Of a stretch of 64,000 bases of DNA, positions 25,916 through 35,302 are shown in pieces. Under the pieces are notes generated by a model. That model saw only the letters and a program-made list of their open reading frames with translations. It had not been told where the DNA came from and searched no databases. Location: contig JAGYKW010000002.1 of the NCBI GenBank assembly GCA_018401275.1, forward strand, positions 107,940-171,939, read 5' to 3'. The DNA is from Nitriliruptoraceae bacterium (lineage in GTDB: Bacteria > Actinomycetota > Nitriliruptoria > Nitriliruptorales > Nitriliruptoraceae). Each line of letters opens with the position of its first letter. Position 1 is the first letter of the stretch. The position numbers and the translations under genes are program-made.

Positions 25916-26388
25916 CGTACGACGCGGGCGCAGCGGACGACGCACCGCCGCTGCCCGACGGGCTCGGTGGCGGCGCCGCGGTGACCGTGATGTGGCGGCC
26001 CGGCTGCCCGTTCTGCTCGCTGCTGCTGCGACGGCTCGAACGGACCGGGCTCGTGTTCGACCGCATCGACATCTGGGACGAGCCTGCGGCGGCCGCCTGG
26101 GTTCGCACCGTCGCCGACGGCAACGAGACCGTGCCGACGGTGCGTGTCGCGGGTGCTGGCGCGGGTGCTGGTAGGGCGGTCGCGCTCGTGAACCCGTCGG
26201 CAACGGAGGTGCTCGATCAGCTCGCTCGGCTCGCGCCGGACCGGATGCCCTCGGCTCCACGTGCATCATCAGATGCGGCAGCGTCAGGTCCGGCGGCGTC
26301 GGGACGGCTGGCTCGGCTGGCTGCTGGACTGCGCGCTCGCTTCAGAGGTCGTCGGGATCGAGACCGTGGGCGCGCAGCGCCGCGGTGA
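25912..26388 (+). CDS. Glutaredoxin-like thiol protein
   Basis: 158 aa, ATGA overlap with metY. VTVMWRPGCPFCSLLLRRLE is a glutaredoxin/mycoredoxin active site with CPFC, followed by the cis-Pro region NETVPTVRV. The fold ends near residue 105; the remaining ~50 residues are a low-complexity Ala/Arg tail (AASGRLARLAAGLRARFRGR). Coupling to the sulfhydrylase suggests a role in thiol metabolism; mycothiol-dependent mycoredoxin activity is plausible. Its 3' end overlaps the next, convergent gene by 47 bp. Confidence 0.8.
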   Translation: MTYDAGAADDAPPLPDGLGGGAAVTVMWRPGCPFCSLLLRRLERTGLVFDRIDIWDEPAAAAWVRTVADGNETVPTVRVAGAGAGAGRAVALVNPSATEVLDQLARLAPDRMPSAPRASSDAAASGPAASGRLARLAAGLRARFRGRRDRDRGRAAPR

Positions 26389-26671
26389 CGTGACGCGGTG
26401 ACGCGCCGTCGCCGTTGGGCGGGAAGTCGCACGCGGCGAGCCCCTCGGCGAGCACGCGGGCGACCCGTTCGGGATCGCGGACCGGCGCGGTGCGTGTCAG
26501 CAGCGGCAGCGCCCCCTGACCCTGCCCGCCGTCCTCGACGAGCAGGAAGCGGGTCGCGTCGGCATCCCACGTCACGACCGGCTCGGCGTCCGAGTCGAAC
26601 CAGATCCGTGCGGTCTCCGAGAGCCCAGGCGCGGCGACGCAGCGCGACGGGTCGCTCACTCGCCCGCGCAT
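26342..26671 (-). CDS. Small hypothetical protein, 109 aa
   Basis: ATG 26671 has GGGGAG upstream. Protein-like composition: two predicted strands (ARIWFDSDAEPVVTWDADAT, RFLLVEDGG), then an amphipathic helix (DPERVARVLAEGLAACDFPP) and VTAALRAHGLDPDDL. Acidic, cytoplasmic, no recognised family. Convergent overlap with the tail of the glutaredoxin gene casts some doubt on one of the two 3' ends. Confidence 0.5.
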   Translation of the reverse strand: MRGRVSDPSRCVAAPGLSETARIWFDSDAEPVVTWDADATRFLLVEDGGQGQGALPLLTRTAPVRDPERVARVLAEGLAACDFPPNGDGASPRHVTAALRAHGLDPDDL

Positions 26672-26773
26672 CGCGTCTCCCCGGCCGGTGTGCGCCGCAT
26701 CGGCGGCGGTCCGTCACGCGCCAACGACGGTAGCGTCCTGCACGTTCATATCTGTTCGATCAGAGGACCCGCC

Positions 26774-27856
26774 GTGGCTGACGCCCGCCTGCTCGACCCT
26801 GGTGCTGCGGCCAGCGCGGCTGCGGCAGGTGGGGACCTCGTCGACCTCTCGAGCGACACGCAGACCCGTCCGACCGTGGGCATGCGCGCAGCGATCGCGG
26901 CCGCAGAGGTCGGTGACGAGCAGCAGCGGGGCGACCCGACGGTGACCGCGCTGTGCGAGCGTGTCGCGGCACTGCTCGGGCAGGAGGCGGCCGTGATGCT
27001 GCCGTCCGGCCTGATGTGCAACCTCGTCGCCATCGCGACCCACACCTCACCGGGCGATCTGGTGTTGGTCGAACGTGCAGCACACATCGCACGGGCGGAG
27101 GCGGGTGGCTCGGCGCTCGTCTCGGGCGTGCAGTTCGAGGTCGTCGATGGCGAGCGCGGCGTGTTCGGTCCGGAAGCGGTCGCCGCCGCGCACGCGGAGC
27201 CGTCGAACTACTGGCCGCAGCTCGGACTCGTCGCGCTCGAGCAGACGCACAACTTCGGTGGGGGCAGCCTGTGGCCGCTCGACGGCTACGACGCGGTCGT
27301 CGCCGCCGCGCACGAGCGCGACGTGCCCGTCCACGTCGACGGTGCGCGGCTGATGAACGCGGTGGTCGCGTCCGGCATCGATGCGGCGCGCTGGGGCGGC
27401 GGGGTCGACTCGGTGTGGATCGACTTCACGAAGGGGCTCGGTGCGCCGCTGGGTGCGGTGCTCGCCGGCTCCCACGAGTTCATCGAGCGCGCGTGGCGCT
27501 TCAAGCACCGCTTCGGTGGTGCGATGCGTCAGGCGGGGATGATGGCCGCCGGATGCCTCTACGCGCTCGACCATCACGTCGAGCGGCTCGCCGACGACCA
27601 TGCGAACCTCGCGCGGCTGCGTGACGGCCTGGTCGCCCTCGGGCTGGACGTCACGCCGGCCGACACGAACATCGTGTTCATCGACCCGCGCTCAGTCGGT
27701 CGCGAGGCGGCCGAGCTCCAGTCCGCCCTCGCCGGTCGTGGCGTGCGCGTGTCCGTCGTGTCGGGACGCCTTCGGGCGCTGACGCACCTCGACGTCGACA
27801 CGGACGGCATCGACCGCGCGGTGGAGGCGTTCGCCGCGGAGCTCGGACGGGCCTGA
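26774..27856 (+). CDS. ltaE: Low-specificity L-threonine aldolase (PLP)
   Basis: 360 aa from GTG 26774. DLVDLSSDTQTRPTVGMRAA, the family opening; EQTHNFGGGSLWPLDGYDA; VHVDGARLMNAVVASG; DSVWIDFTKGLGAPLGAVLAG with the PLP Lys; FGGAMRQAGMMAAGCLYALD. Cleaves threonine or allo-threonine to glycine and acetaldehyde. An in-frame ATG at 26690 would add 28 unrelated residues; GTG 26774 with AGAGGA upstream fits better. Confidence 0.9.
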   Translation: MADARLLDPGAAASAAAAGGDLVDLSSDTQTRPTVGMRAAIAAAEVGDEQQRGDPTVTALCERVAALLGQEAAVMLPSGLMCNLVAIATHTSPGDLVLVERAAHIARAEAGGSALVSGVQFEVVDGERGVFGPEAVAAAHAEPSNYWPQLGLVALEQTHNFGGGSLWPLDGYDAVVAAAHERDVPVHVDGARLMNAVVASGIDAARWGGGVDSVWIDFTKGLGAPLGAVLAGSHEFIERAWRFKHRFGGAMRQAGMMAAGCLYALDHHVERLADDHANLARLRDGLVALGLDVTPADTNIVFIDPRSVGREAAELQSALAGRGVRVSVVSGRLRALTHLDVDTDGIDRAVEAFAAELGRA

Positions 27857-27921
27857 GCCGGTTCCGGCAGGTCCGTGCGGACCCTGTGACCGCGCTGACC
27901 GACGCTGTCGCGGTCGGGTCG

Positions 27922-27927
27922 TAGGCT
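27922..27927 (+). promoter_or_regulatory. -10-like box of rmuC
   Basis: TAGGCT ends 6 nt before ATG 27934; no Shine-Dalgarno sequence, consistent with a leaderless message. Confidence 0.4.
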
Positions 27928-27933
27928 CTCGCG

Positions 27934-29184
27934 ATGGACACCTCGACCCTCCTCATCCTGCTCGTGCTCGGCGTCGTGCTCGGCGCCGGTGGCGTCATGG
28001 TCGGGCTCACGCTCGCCCGTCGCGGACGTGGCGACCAGTCGCCGCTGACCGCCGAGGCGCTGCGCCCGGTGCTCGACGAGCTGACGCGCGGCGCGATCAA
28101 CGAGGCGCTCGGAACGTCGGGCATGCAGCTGAGCGAGCAGCTGCGCAGCGCCACCGAGGAGCGCCTGCGCACCCAGCAGGAGGCGACCGAGGCGCAGTCG
28201 CGCGCGGCCCAGGACGTGATGCGCCAGCTCGTGGAGCCGCTCACGAAGGGTGTCGAGAAGCTCGACACGCAGGTCCGTGCGCTCGAGCAGGCGCGCGCGG
28301 ACGCCTACGGCCGTCTGCACGAGCAGGTGACGGCGACCGCGGTGACGCTCGAGGCGCTGCAGACCGCGACGGGGCACCTCGACCGTGCGATGCGCTCCAA
28401 CCAGGTGCGTGGCCAGTGGGGCGAGCTGCAGCTGCAGCGCATCGTCGAGCTCGTCGGGCTCAAGGAGCACGTGTCCTACGAGCAGCAGGTCCAGCAGGTC
28501 GGCACCGGCACGGGACGTCCTGACCTCACCGTGCATCTGACCGACGGCAAGGTGCTCTACATCGACGCGAAGGCGCCGATGGCCGCGTTCCTGCGCGCCA
28601 TCGAGGAGGACGACCGCGACCGTCAGCGCGAGCATCTCGCACAGCACGCGAAGGACCTGCTGCTCCACGTGCGCGCGATCGCCGAGCGCGGATACCTCGA
28701 CGACGGTGCGTCGATCGGGATGGTCGCGCTGTTCGTCCCCAACGAGGCTGCGCTGGCGGCGGCGCTCGACGCCGATCCCGAGCTGCTCAGCCGTGCGCTC
28801 GCGCTGCGCGTCGCGATCACCGGCCCCACGTCGCTCGCGATGATGCTGACCAACGTCAGCGCGTCGTGGCGTCAGCAGAACCTCGCGGACAACGCCGAGC
28901 GGATCGTCGGGGAGGTGCTGGAGCTGCACAAGCGGCTCGGGATCTTCGTCGACCATCTCGCGAAGCTCGGCAAGCACCTCACGAGCAGCGTCGGAGCGTT
29001 CAACGCAGCCGTCGCATCGTTCGAGCGCCGGCTGCTGCCCTCCGCGCGGCGTGTCGAGCAGCTCGCCGCCGTCCCTGACGATGCGCGTCTCGACGACCTC
29101 GTCGAGGTCGAGACCGTTCCGACGCTCGGCGCGAGCGCGCAGCCACCGCTCCCTGCCGTGACGGACGACCCGGCGGCCGAGTGA
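27934..29184 (+). CDS. rmuC: DNA recombination protein RmuC
   Basis: 416 aa. N-terminal membrane helix (LLILLVLGVVLGAGGVMVGL), a long coiled coil at ~60-150 rich in Glu/Gln/Arg, then the RmuC core: NQVRGQWGELQLQRIVELVG, RPDLTVHLTDGKVLYIDAKA, MVALFVPNEAALAAAL and SLAMMLTNVSASWRQQN. RmuC limits inversions at short repeats in E. coli and has a PD-(D/E)XK-like core (D..V..DAKAP visible). The stop overlaps the GTG of the next gene. Confidence 0.92.
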   Translation: MDTSTLLILLVLGVVLGAGGVMVGLTLARRGRGDQSPLTAEALRPVLDELTRGAINEALGTSGMQLSEQLRSATEERLRTQQEATEAQSRAAQDVMRQLVEPLTKGVEKLDTQVRALEQARADAYGRLHEQVTATAVTLEALQTATGHLDRAMRSNQVRGQWGELQLQRIVELVGLKEHVSYEQQVQQVGTGTGRPDLTVHLTDGKVLYIDAKAPMAAFLRAIEEDDRDRQREHLAQHAKDLLLHVRAIAERGYLDDGASIGMVALFVPNEAALAAALDADPELLSRALALRVAITGPTSLAMMLTNVSASWRQQNLADNAERIVGEVLELHKRLGIFVDHLAKLGKHLTSSVGAFNAAVASFERRLLPSARRVEQLAAVPDDARLDDLVEVETVPTLGASAQPPLPAVTDDPAAE

Positions 29185-29744
29185 GCGTGCGATTCGCGCC
29201 GCTGCGGACGCGAGCGCTCGACGGCACCCCGCGCGACCTTCCGGGCGATCTGCCGGCCGAGCGCACGCTGGTGCTGCTCGCGTATCGGCAGCGCCATCAG
29301 CGTGACGTCGACGAGTGGATCGCGCTCGCGGTCGCGCTCGGTGTGCCGGCGACCCCACGGGGCGCGACGGGTCCGCTGACCACCGCCGTCGTCGAGGTCC
29401 CGTTCCTGGCGCGCGTCTGGTGGCCGGCACGGCGGTTGATCGACGGTGGGATGGCGCAGGGGATCGCCGACCCGGACGTGCTCGCGCGCACCTTCACCGC
29501 CTACGGCGCGCCACTGCGGCATCGACGTGCCTGCGGACTGGACGGGCCCGGTGCACGCAAGGTCGGTGCACGCGACGTCGGTGCACGTGACGTCGATGCA
29601 CGTGACGTCGATGGCCGCGCGGAGGTCGAGGCGCTGGTCGTCACCCGGGAGGGGACGGTGCTCTGGCACGCATCGGGCCGCCCGCTGACGACGTCGCCGC
29701 CGGGACCACCGGGACTGCGCGAAGCGCTCCAGCCGCACGGCTGA
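29181..29744 (+). CDS. Thioredoxin-fold-like protein without CxxC
   Basis: 187 aa, GTGA overlap with rmuC. ERTLVLLAYRQRHQRDVDEW, then VVEVPFLARVWWPARRLIDG and a final strand pair EVEALVVTREGTVLWHASG, resembling redox-dead thioredoxin/SCO-like folds. Cysteines at the usual active site are absent. Residues ~124-145 are a four-fold repeat (VGARD/VDARD) from a 15-bp tandem duplication in the middle of the fold. Function unknown; the coupling with rmuC may be incidental. Confidence 0.55.
   Translation: MSVRFAPLRTRALDGTPRDLPGDLPAERTLVLLAYRQRHQRDVDEWIALAVALGVPATPRGATGPLTTAVVEVPFLARVWWPARRLIDGGMAQGIADPDVLARTFTAYGAPLRHRRACGLDGPGARKVGARDVGARDVDARDVDGRAEVEALVVTREGTVLWHASGRPLTTSPPGPPGLREALQPHG
29550..29609 (+). 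repeat. 15-bp tandem repeat, four copies, in frame
   Basis: GGTGCACGCAAGGTC, GGTGCACGCGACGTC, GGTGCACGTGACGTC, GATGCACGTGACGTC. Copies diverge progressively along the array. Confidence 0.9.
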
Positions 29745-29780
29745 CCTGCACCGGACCTGCGGGGCGGATGCTCCCGCTGG

Positions 29781-31310
29781 TCAGGGCAGCTCGAGGTGGC
29801 CGTCGACGCGGCGGGGGACCGACCACGGGTTGGCGCCGTGCAGGCACGTCGGGAGCAGCGCCTCCGGCATGTCCTGGTAGGCGACGGGCCGCAGGAAGCG
29901 GTCCACGGCGTGCATCCCGACCGACGTCGAGCTCGCCGCGGTCGTCGCCGGGTACGGGCCGCCGTGCTGCTGCGCCCATGACACGGCCACGCCGGTCGGC
30001 ACGCCGTCGTGCAGGACGCGGCCGACGCGGGTCGCCGCGCGGTCGACGAGCGCCGCCGCCAGCGTGCGGTCCGCCACGTCGTCGGGCTCGCTCCACACGC
30101 TCGCGGTCAGGCCGCCGGGGACGGTCGCGACCGCGTCGACGAGCTCGTCAGCCCTGCAGCGCACCACGACGATCAGCGGCCCGAAGCACTCCTCACGGAG
30201 GAGCGGCTCGCGTGACCACGTCGTGAGGTCGGTGACGAGCACACCGGCGTCGACGCCTCCACGCGCATCGCTGGTGCGTGCGGCGGTCGCGTCGGTGACC
30301 CCGGTCAGCGCCGCCAGATCGGCGCGACGCGCGACGAAGTGCGCCTCGATCCGCGCATCGAGCATCGGTCCGAGCGGCGCAGCGGCGACCGCCTCGGTCA
30401 GGGCGTGCACGAACGCGTCCGCGTCGGGCGGGACGAACACGACGCTCGGCTTCGTGCAGAACTGGCCGACGCCGAGCGTGGCCGACGCCGCCAGCGCCTG
30501 CGCGATCTTCACGCCACGTGCGGCGAGCGCGGCGGGCGTGATCCACACCGGGTTCTGGCTGCCCATCTCTGCGTAGACCGGGATCGGCTCGGGTCGGGCC
30601 GCCGCCAGGTCGGCGAGCGCACGGCCGCCGCGCAGGGAACCGGTGAACCCGACGGCGCTGACCTGCGGGTGGGTGACGAGCGCGGAGCCGACCTCATGGC
30701 CCGCACCCTGCAGGAGCGTGAACGTGCCCTCCGGCAGGCCGAGTCGGGTCACGGTGCGCGTGACGGCCGCAGCGACCAGGGCGGAGGTGCCGGCGTTGGA
30801 CGGGTGCGCCTTGGCGACGACGGGGCAGCCTGCGGCGAGTGCGGACGCCGTGTCGCCCCCGGCGACCCCGAAGGCGAGGGGGAAGTTCGACGCGCCGAAC
30901 ACGGCGACCGGTCCGAGCGGCACCAGCATGCGTCGCAGGTCGGGTCGGGCCGGCGTCGCCGCCGCATCGCCGTGGTCGATGACGACCCCGAGGTGCGCGC
31001 CCTCGCGCACGAGCGCGGCGAACGCTCGCAGCTGTCCGGTGGTGCGGCCGAGCTCGCCGGTGAGCCGCACCTCACCCAGCGCCGTCTCGAGGTCGGCGCG
31101 AGCGATGAGCGCAGGCCCGTCCGCCTCGAGCGCGTCCGCGATCGCCTCGAGCAGCGTCGCGCGCGCGTCGAGCGTGAGCGCGGCGAGTGCGGGCGCGGCG
31201 GCGGCCGCGGCGCTGGCCGCAGCGTCGACCGCCGCCGTGTCCGCCTCGCTGAAGGACGGCTCGACCGGATCGCCGGTGCGCGGGTCGTGGGCGGTGAACG
31301 TGCGGGTCAT
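29781..31310 (-). CDS. 2-oxoglutarate (alpha-ketoglutaric) semialdehyde dehydrogenase
   Basis: 509 aa. Aldehyde dehydrogenase of the KGSADH type: VAVFGASNFPLAFGVAGGDT replaces the usual PWNFP, followed by AVGFTGSLRGGRAL, VYAEMGSQNPVWI (general base Glu) and LGVGQFCTKPSVVFV with the catalytic Cys. The ending (NPWSVPRRVDGHL) also fits. It oxidises 2-oxoglutarate semialdehyde to 2-oxoglutarate, the last step of hydroxyproline breakdown, matching its place as last gene of that operon. Confidence 0.92.
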   Translation of the reverse strand: MTRTFTAHDPRTGDPVEPSFSEADTAAVDAAASAAAAAAPALAALTLDARATLLEAIADALEADGPALIARADLETALGEVRLTGELGRTTGQLRAFAALVREGAHLGVVIDHGDAAATPARPDLRRMLVPLGPVAVFGASNFPLAFGVAGGDTASALAAGCPVVAKAHPSNAGTSALVAAAVTRTVTRLGLPEGTFTLLQGAGHEVGSALVTHPQVSAVGFTGSLRGGRALADLAAARPEPIPVYAEMGSQNPVWITPAALAARGVKIAQALAASATLGVGQFCTKPSVVFVPPDADAFVHALTEAVAAAPLGPMLDARIEAHFVARRADLAALTGVTDATAARTSDARGGVDAGVLVTDLTTWSREPLLREECFGPLIVVVRCRADELVDAVATVPGGLTASVWSEPDDVADRTLAAALVDRAATRVGRVLHDGVPTGVAVSWAQQHGGPYPATTAASSTSVGMHAVDRFLRPVAYQDMPEALLPTCLHGANPWSVPRRVDGHLELP

Positions 31311-31331
31311 CGTGGGCTCCGGGTCGTCAGG

Positions 31332-31364
31332 ACGTCCTCGGGACGTCGTCGGGACATCGTCGGG
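31332..31364 (-). repeat. 11-bp tandem repeat, three copies, in the intergenic gap
   Basis: ACGTCCTCGGG, ACGTCGTCGGG, ACATCGTCGGG fill the space between two hydroxyproline genes and end exactly at the stop codon of the upstream one. Confidence 0.85.
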
Positions 31365-33067
31365 TCAGAGCCGTCCGAGCGGGACGGGGTGGAGGACCGG
31401 ACGGCGGTCGAGCGCTCCGGCGTCGGCCGGCGGCTGGCCGGTGCGAGCGGTGAGCAGCGCGGCGACGCTCGGGCCGCAGATGCGCGCCTGGCAGTGGCCC
31501 ATCCCGCAGCGAGTCGTGAGCTTGACGCTGCGCAGGTCGCAGGCGCCACGCCGCTCGATCGCCTCGTCGATGGTCGCGAGCGTGACCTCCTCGCAGCGGC
31601 ACACGGTCGTGTCCGGGGTCAGCCACGACGTCCAGCCGTCGCCGACCGTGAGCACCCCGGCGAGCGTGCGCAGGAACGGTGCGTCCGCGCGGCGCCGCGC
31701 GATCGCGCGCTCGAGCTCGTCCTCGTCGACGTCACCACCGAGCATGAGCGCGGCGGCGAGCCCCGCGACGCGGCCCTCGTGCACGGCCACGTCCGCGCCG
31801 CCGATGCCGGTCACCTCGCCGGCCGCCCACACGCCCGGGACGCTCGTGGCCTGCGAGCGATCCACGACCACGGCGGGTGCGGACGCGTCCTGCGTGTCGA
31901 GCCGGCATCCGAGTCCGACCGCGACGCCGATGTCGGGGACGAAGCCGTGGGACGTCGCGAGCGCGTCGGCGGTGACGGTGCGCTCGCTGCCGGGGATGGG
32001 TGTCCAGTCGCGTTCGAGCCGCGCGAGCACGACCTCCTCGACGCGGCCGTCGCCGTGCGCGGCGATCGCAGCGGTCCGCGGCCGCAGGCGCACCCCATGG
32101 CGTGCCAGCGTGGCCAGGTGCGACGCACCCTCACGCACCTTGCTCAGCGGGATGCCGCGCGGCGAACCGCTCAGCCAGCGGCGCGGGTCGTTCGCGTCGG
32201 TCAGCGCGACGATGTTCGTGCGCACGCGCGCGAGCGCTGCGGCGACGGGGAGCAGCAGCGGCCCGGCACCGGAGATGACGACGGCGTGGCCGGGCCGCAT
32301 GCCCTGGCCCTTCAGCAGCGCCTGTGCGCCACCGACGGTGAGCACGCCGGGCAGGTCCCAGCCGGGGAAGGGCACGACCCGTTCGTTCGCGCCGGTGGCG
32401 ATGATGAGCGCGTCGGTCTCGAACGACGGCAGGTCCTCACGGTCGGTCGCGATGCGCATCCCGCCGTCGGCGAGGTGCTGGATCGCCCACACGCCTGCAC
32501 CGGCGACGTGCGTGAACCGAGGGGAGCGCTCGAGGTGGGTCACGTCCTCGCTCCAGCGGGCCCAGCCGTGGTGCAGCGCACCGGGCGCGGAGGTCGCGAA
32601 CGCCTCCGGTTCGCGCCGGTGGTACTGCCCACCGAGGCGCGCACCGAGATCGATGAGCACGACGGCGACACGTGCCTCGACGGCCGCACGGGCGGCCGCG
32701 ACGCCGGCGGGTCCGGCACCGAGCACGACGAGCGGGACACGCCGGTCGCTCACGATGGCCCCCTCGCCGAGCACGTGGGTGGTCACGGCCATGCCGTCGC
32801 GCACCGGCGTGAGGCAGGCGCGGACCGGCGCTGAGCCGTCGACGCGGACGAGGCAGTCGTGGCAGGCGCCGATCCCGCAGAACAGGCCGCGTGGTGCCTC
32901 GTGGCGACGGGTGCGGCGCATCGCCCTGACGTCGGCGGCGAGCAGCGCTGCGGCGATCGACTCACCGGCGTAGGCCTCGATGCTGACCTCGTCGAAGGTG
33001 AGCTCGACCCGTGCGCCACGCGTGAGGCCGCGGGGTCCTCGTCGCCGACGCGCAGCGAGTCAGCCAT
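31365..33067 (-). pseudogene. D-hydroxyproline dehydrogenase, fused 2Fe-2S / FAD subunits (HcnA-HcnB-like), one frame change
   Basis: ATG 33067 starts MADSLRVGDEDPAASRVA; one base seems missing near 33010, after which RVELTFDEVSIEAYAGESIA continues into RGLFCGIGACHDCLVRVDG, a 2Fe-2S domain. An FAD/NAD-linked oxidoreductase follows: VPLVVLGAGPAGVAAARAAV, ALIIATGANERVVPFPGWDL, and a C-terminal Cys-rich cluster (DTTVCRCEEVTLATIDEAIE then TRCGMGHCQARICG). In Pseudomonas-type enzymes these are separate small and large subunits; here they are one chain. If the shift is real, translation could restart at ATG 32921. Partner of the FAD oxidase-like gene just upstream. Confidence 0.8.
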
Positions 33068-34234
33068 GCGCGGTCCTCGCAGCTGCCGCGGCCATGAGGC
33101 TCGGTCGTGCGACCCGGAACGGCAACGGGTCGACGGGTGGCGGCGTGTCGGTGATGCCGGCGCGGATGAGCTGGCCGGTCGCGGGCGCGAGGCCGATGCC
33201 CGCCCCCTCGTGTCCGGTCGCGTGCCACAGGCCGCGGACCTGCGGGTCCTCGCCGATGATCGGCAGGTGGTCGGGCACCCATGGTCGGAAGCCGACGTAG
33301 ATGCGCAGCAGGTCGACCTCGGCGAGGATCGGGAACAGGCGACGCGCGCGCTGTGCGATGCGGCGCACGACGTCGAGGTCCACGGTCGTGTCGAAGTCGA
33401 CGAGCTCGCGGCTCGAGCCGAGCAGGATCGTGCCCGACGGGGTCGACTCGACGACGGCCGAGACCTGCGCCTCGCTGGTGTCGGCCGTGAGCGTGTCCAC
33501 GTAGCCGGCCTCGTACACCTTGTGATGGACGAGCCGACCGACGGGGGCGGTGACCAGCAGGTGCCCGCGCCGTGGGCGCACCGGGAGGTCGGTGCCGGCG
33601 AGTCGCGCGAGCGCCGATGACCATGGTCCCGCTGCGTTCACGACGGCTCCGGCGCCGAAGGTGCCCTCCGTCGTACGGACCGCGGCGACACGGCCGTCAC
33701 TGTCGAAGCTGAAGCCGAGGACCTCGTTCCCGCTGCGCACCTCCGCGCCCAGGCGGCGCGCGTCCGCGAGCAGCGCGGACGAGGCCAGCACCGGCTGGAC
33801 CTGCGCGTCATCGGGGTAGAGCGCGCCGAGGTCGAGGTCGTGGGCGAGATGCGGCTCGGCCTCGCGCAGTCCGTCCGCGTCGAGCAGCTGCGCGCTGACC
33901 CCGATGTCACGGTGGCGGCTGACGAGGTCCACGAGCCCGGCACGGCTCGCGTCGTCCGTCGCGATGACGACGCCGCCCTTCGGCTCGTACTCGAAGCCCT
34001 CGCTGAGCTCGGCCGCGTAGTCGGCCCAGCGGCTCACGCTCGCGCGTGCGAGGTCGAGCTCGGGGCCGGCGGCTTGTCGGAGACCAGCACGTTGCCCTCG
34101 CCCGACGCGGTCGTGCCGCTGGTGAGGTTGCCGCGGTCCACGACGAGGACCCGTCGGCCCGCGAGCGCGAGCTCGTAGGCGCACGAGGCACCGACGACGC
34201 CCGACCCGATGACGATGACGTCGTGGTCGGTCAC
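33060..34234 (-). pseudogene. FAD-dependent D-amino-acid (D-hydroxyproline) dehydrogenase subunit, one frame change
   Basis: GTG 34234 starts HDVIVIGSGVVGASCAYELA, a dinucleotide-binding motif, and reads to VLVSDKPPA. One base appears lost near 34065; the next frame continues PELDLARASVSRWADYAAEL to RRLFPILAEVDLLRIYVGFR, PWVPDHLPIIGEDPQVRGLW and HATGHEGAGIGLAPATG. This is the DAO/HcnC-like fold, here the catalytic subunit that oxidises cis-4-hydroxy-D-proline to 1-pyrroline-4-hydroxy-2-carboxylate. The start overlaps the racemase stop by 4 nt and the stop overlaps the next start by 8 nt. Confidence 0.82.
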
Positions 34235-35302
34235 GACGCGGGTGCCGGGGCCGGTGCGCGACCGAGCGAGGGGAGGAAGCCGCCCGGGAACGGGTCGGTG
34301 GGATCGAGCACGAGCTCAGCGCGTCCGCTGATCCAGGCGCGCCCGCGGATCGTCGGCACGATGGCGGGATGACCCCCGACCGTGGTCGTCGCGCTGATCC
34401 GGCCCTCGAAGCGGGAGTCGATGAACGACGCGTGGATGTAGGGCGTGTCCAGCGCCAGCTCGCCGCGGTGGTGCAGCAGGGCCAGTCGGGCCGACGTGCC
34501 GGTGCCGCACGGCGAGCGGTCGATCCAGCCCGGATGGATGACGGTCGCCGAGCGCCCGTCGACCGGTCCGCCACCCGCCGCGCCGGCCGCACCCGCCGCG
34601 CCGTCGTCGCCCGGTGCGGTGACGACGAGATGCTCGATGCCGCGGATGCGGTCGTCCTCCGGATGGACGGGGCGAGCTGCGCGTCGGCGGCGGCGATGAC
34701 GGCCATGCCGGTCCGGATGAGGTCCTGCTCGCGTGCGGGCTCCAACGGGATGCCCAGCCGCTCGGCAGGGATGAGCGCGTAGAAGTTCCCGCCGAACGCG
34801 ACATCGATCACGACCGGACCATGTCCAGGCACGTCGACGGTGACGTCCGTCGCGTGCACGAACGACGGCACGTTCGTGATGGTCACCGCGCGCGCCCGAC
34901 CGTCGACGACCTCGACGTCCGCGATGACGAGCCCCGCGGGGACCTCGAGGCGCACGCGCGTCACGGGTTCCGTGACGGGGACCATGCGCTCCTCGACGAG
35001 CACGGTGGCGACCCCGATGGTGCCATGGCCGCACATCGCGAGGCAGCCGGACACCTCGATGAACAGGACGGCGACGTCCGCGTCGGGGCGGGTCGGTGGC
35101 TGCAGGATCGCACCGGACATCGCCGCATGCCCGCGCGGCTCGAACATGAGGAACGTGCGGAGGTGGTCGTGCTCGGCCTCGAACGCGGCGCGACGGGCGA
35201 GCATGTCGGATCCGGGCAGCGTCACGAAGCCGCGGGTCACCACGCGCGTCGGCATCCCTCGGTGTGGGAGTCGACGACGTGGATCGTGTCCCCAGGTCTC
35301 AT
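34231..35302 (-). pseudogene. 4-hydroxyproline 2-epimerase (proline racemase family), two frame changes
   Basis: ATG 35302 begins MRPGDTIHVVDSHTEG; a G appears missing from a G run near 35256, then MPTRVVTRGFVTLPGSDMLA and CLAMCGHGTIGVATVLVEER with catalytic Cys 1. A C appears missing near 34670; then HPEDDRIRGIEHLVVTAPGD leads to WIDRSPCGTGTSARLALLHH with catalytic Cys 2. Both cysteines present means a racemase/epimerase, converting trans-4-hydroxy-L-proline to cis-4-hydroxy-D-proline. The ATG overlaps the upstream deaminase stop. Both losses are in homopolymers, which favours sequencing error. Confidence 0.85.

Noticed and set aside
29550..29609. Possible CRISPR array
   Set aside because: The units are contiguous 15-mers with no spacers, in frame in a gene; the same holds for the other arrays. 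No cas genes are present.
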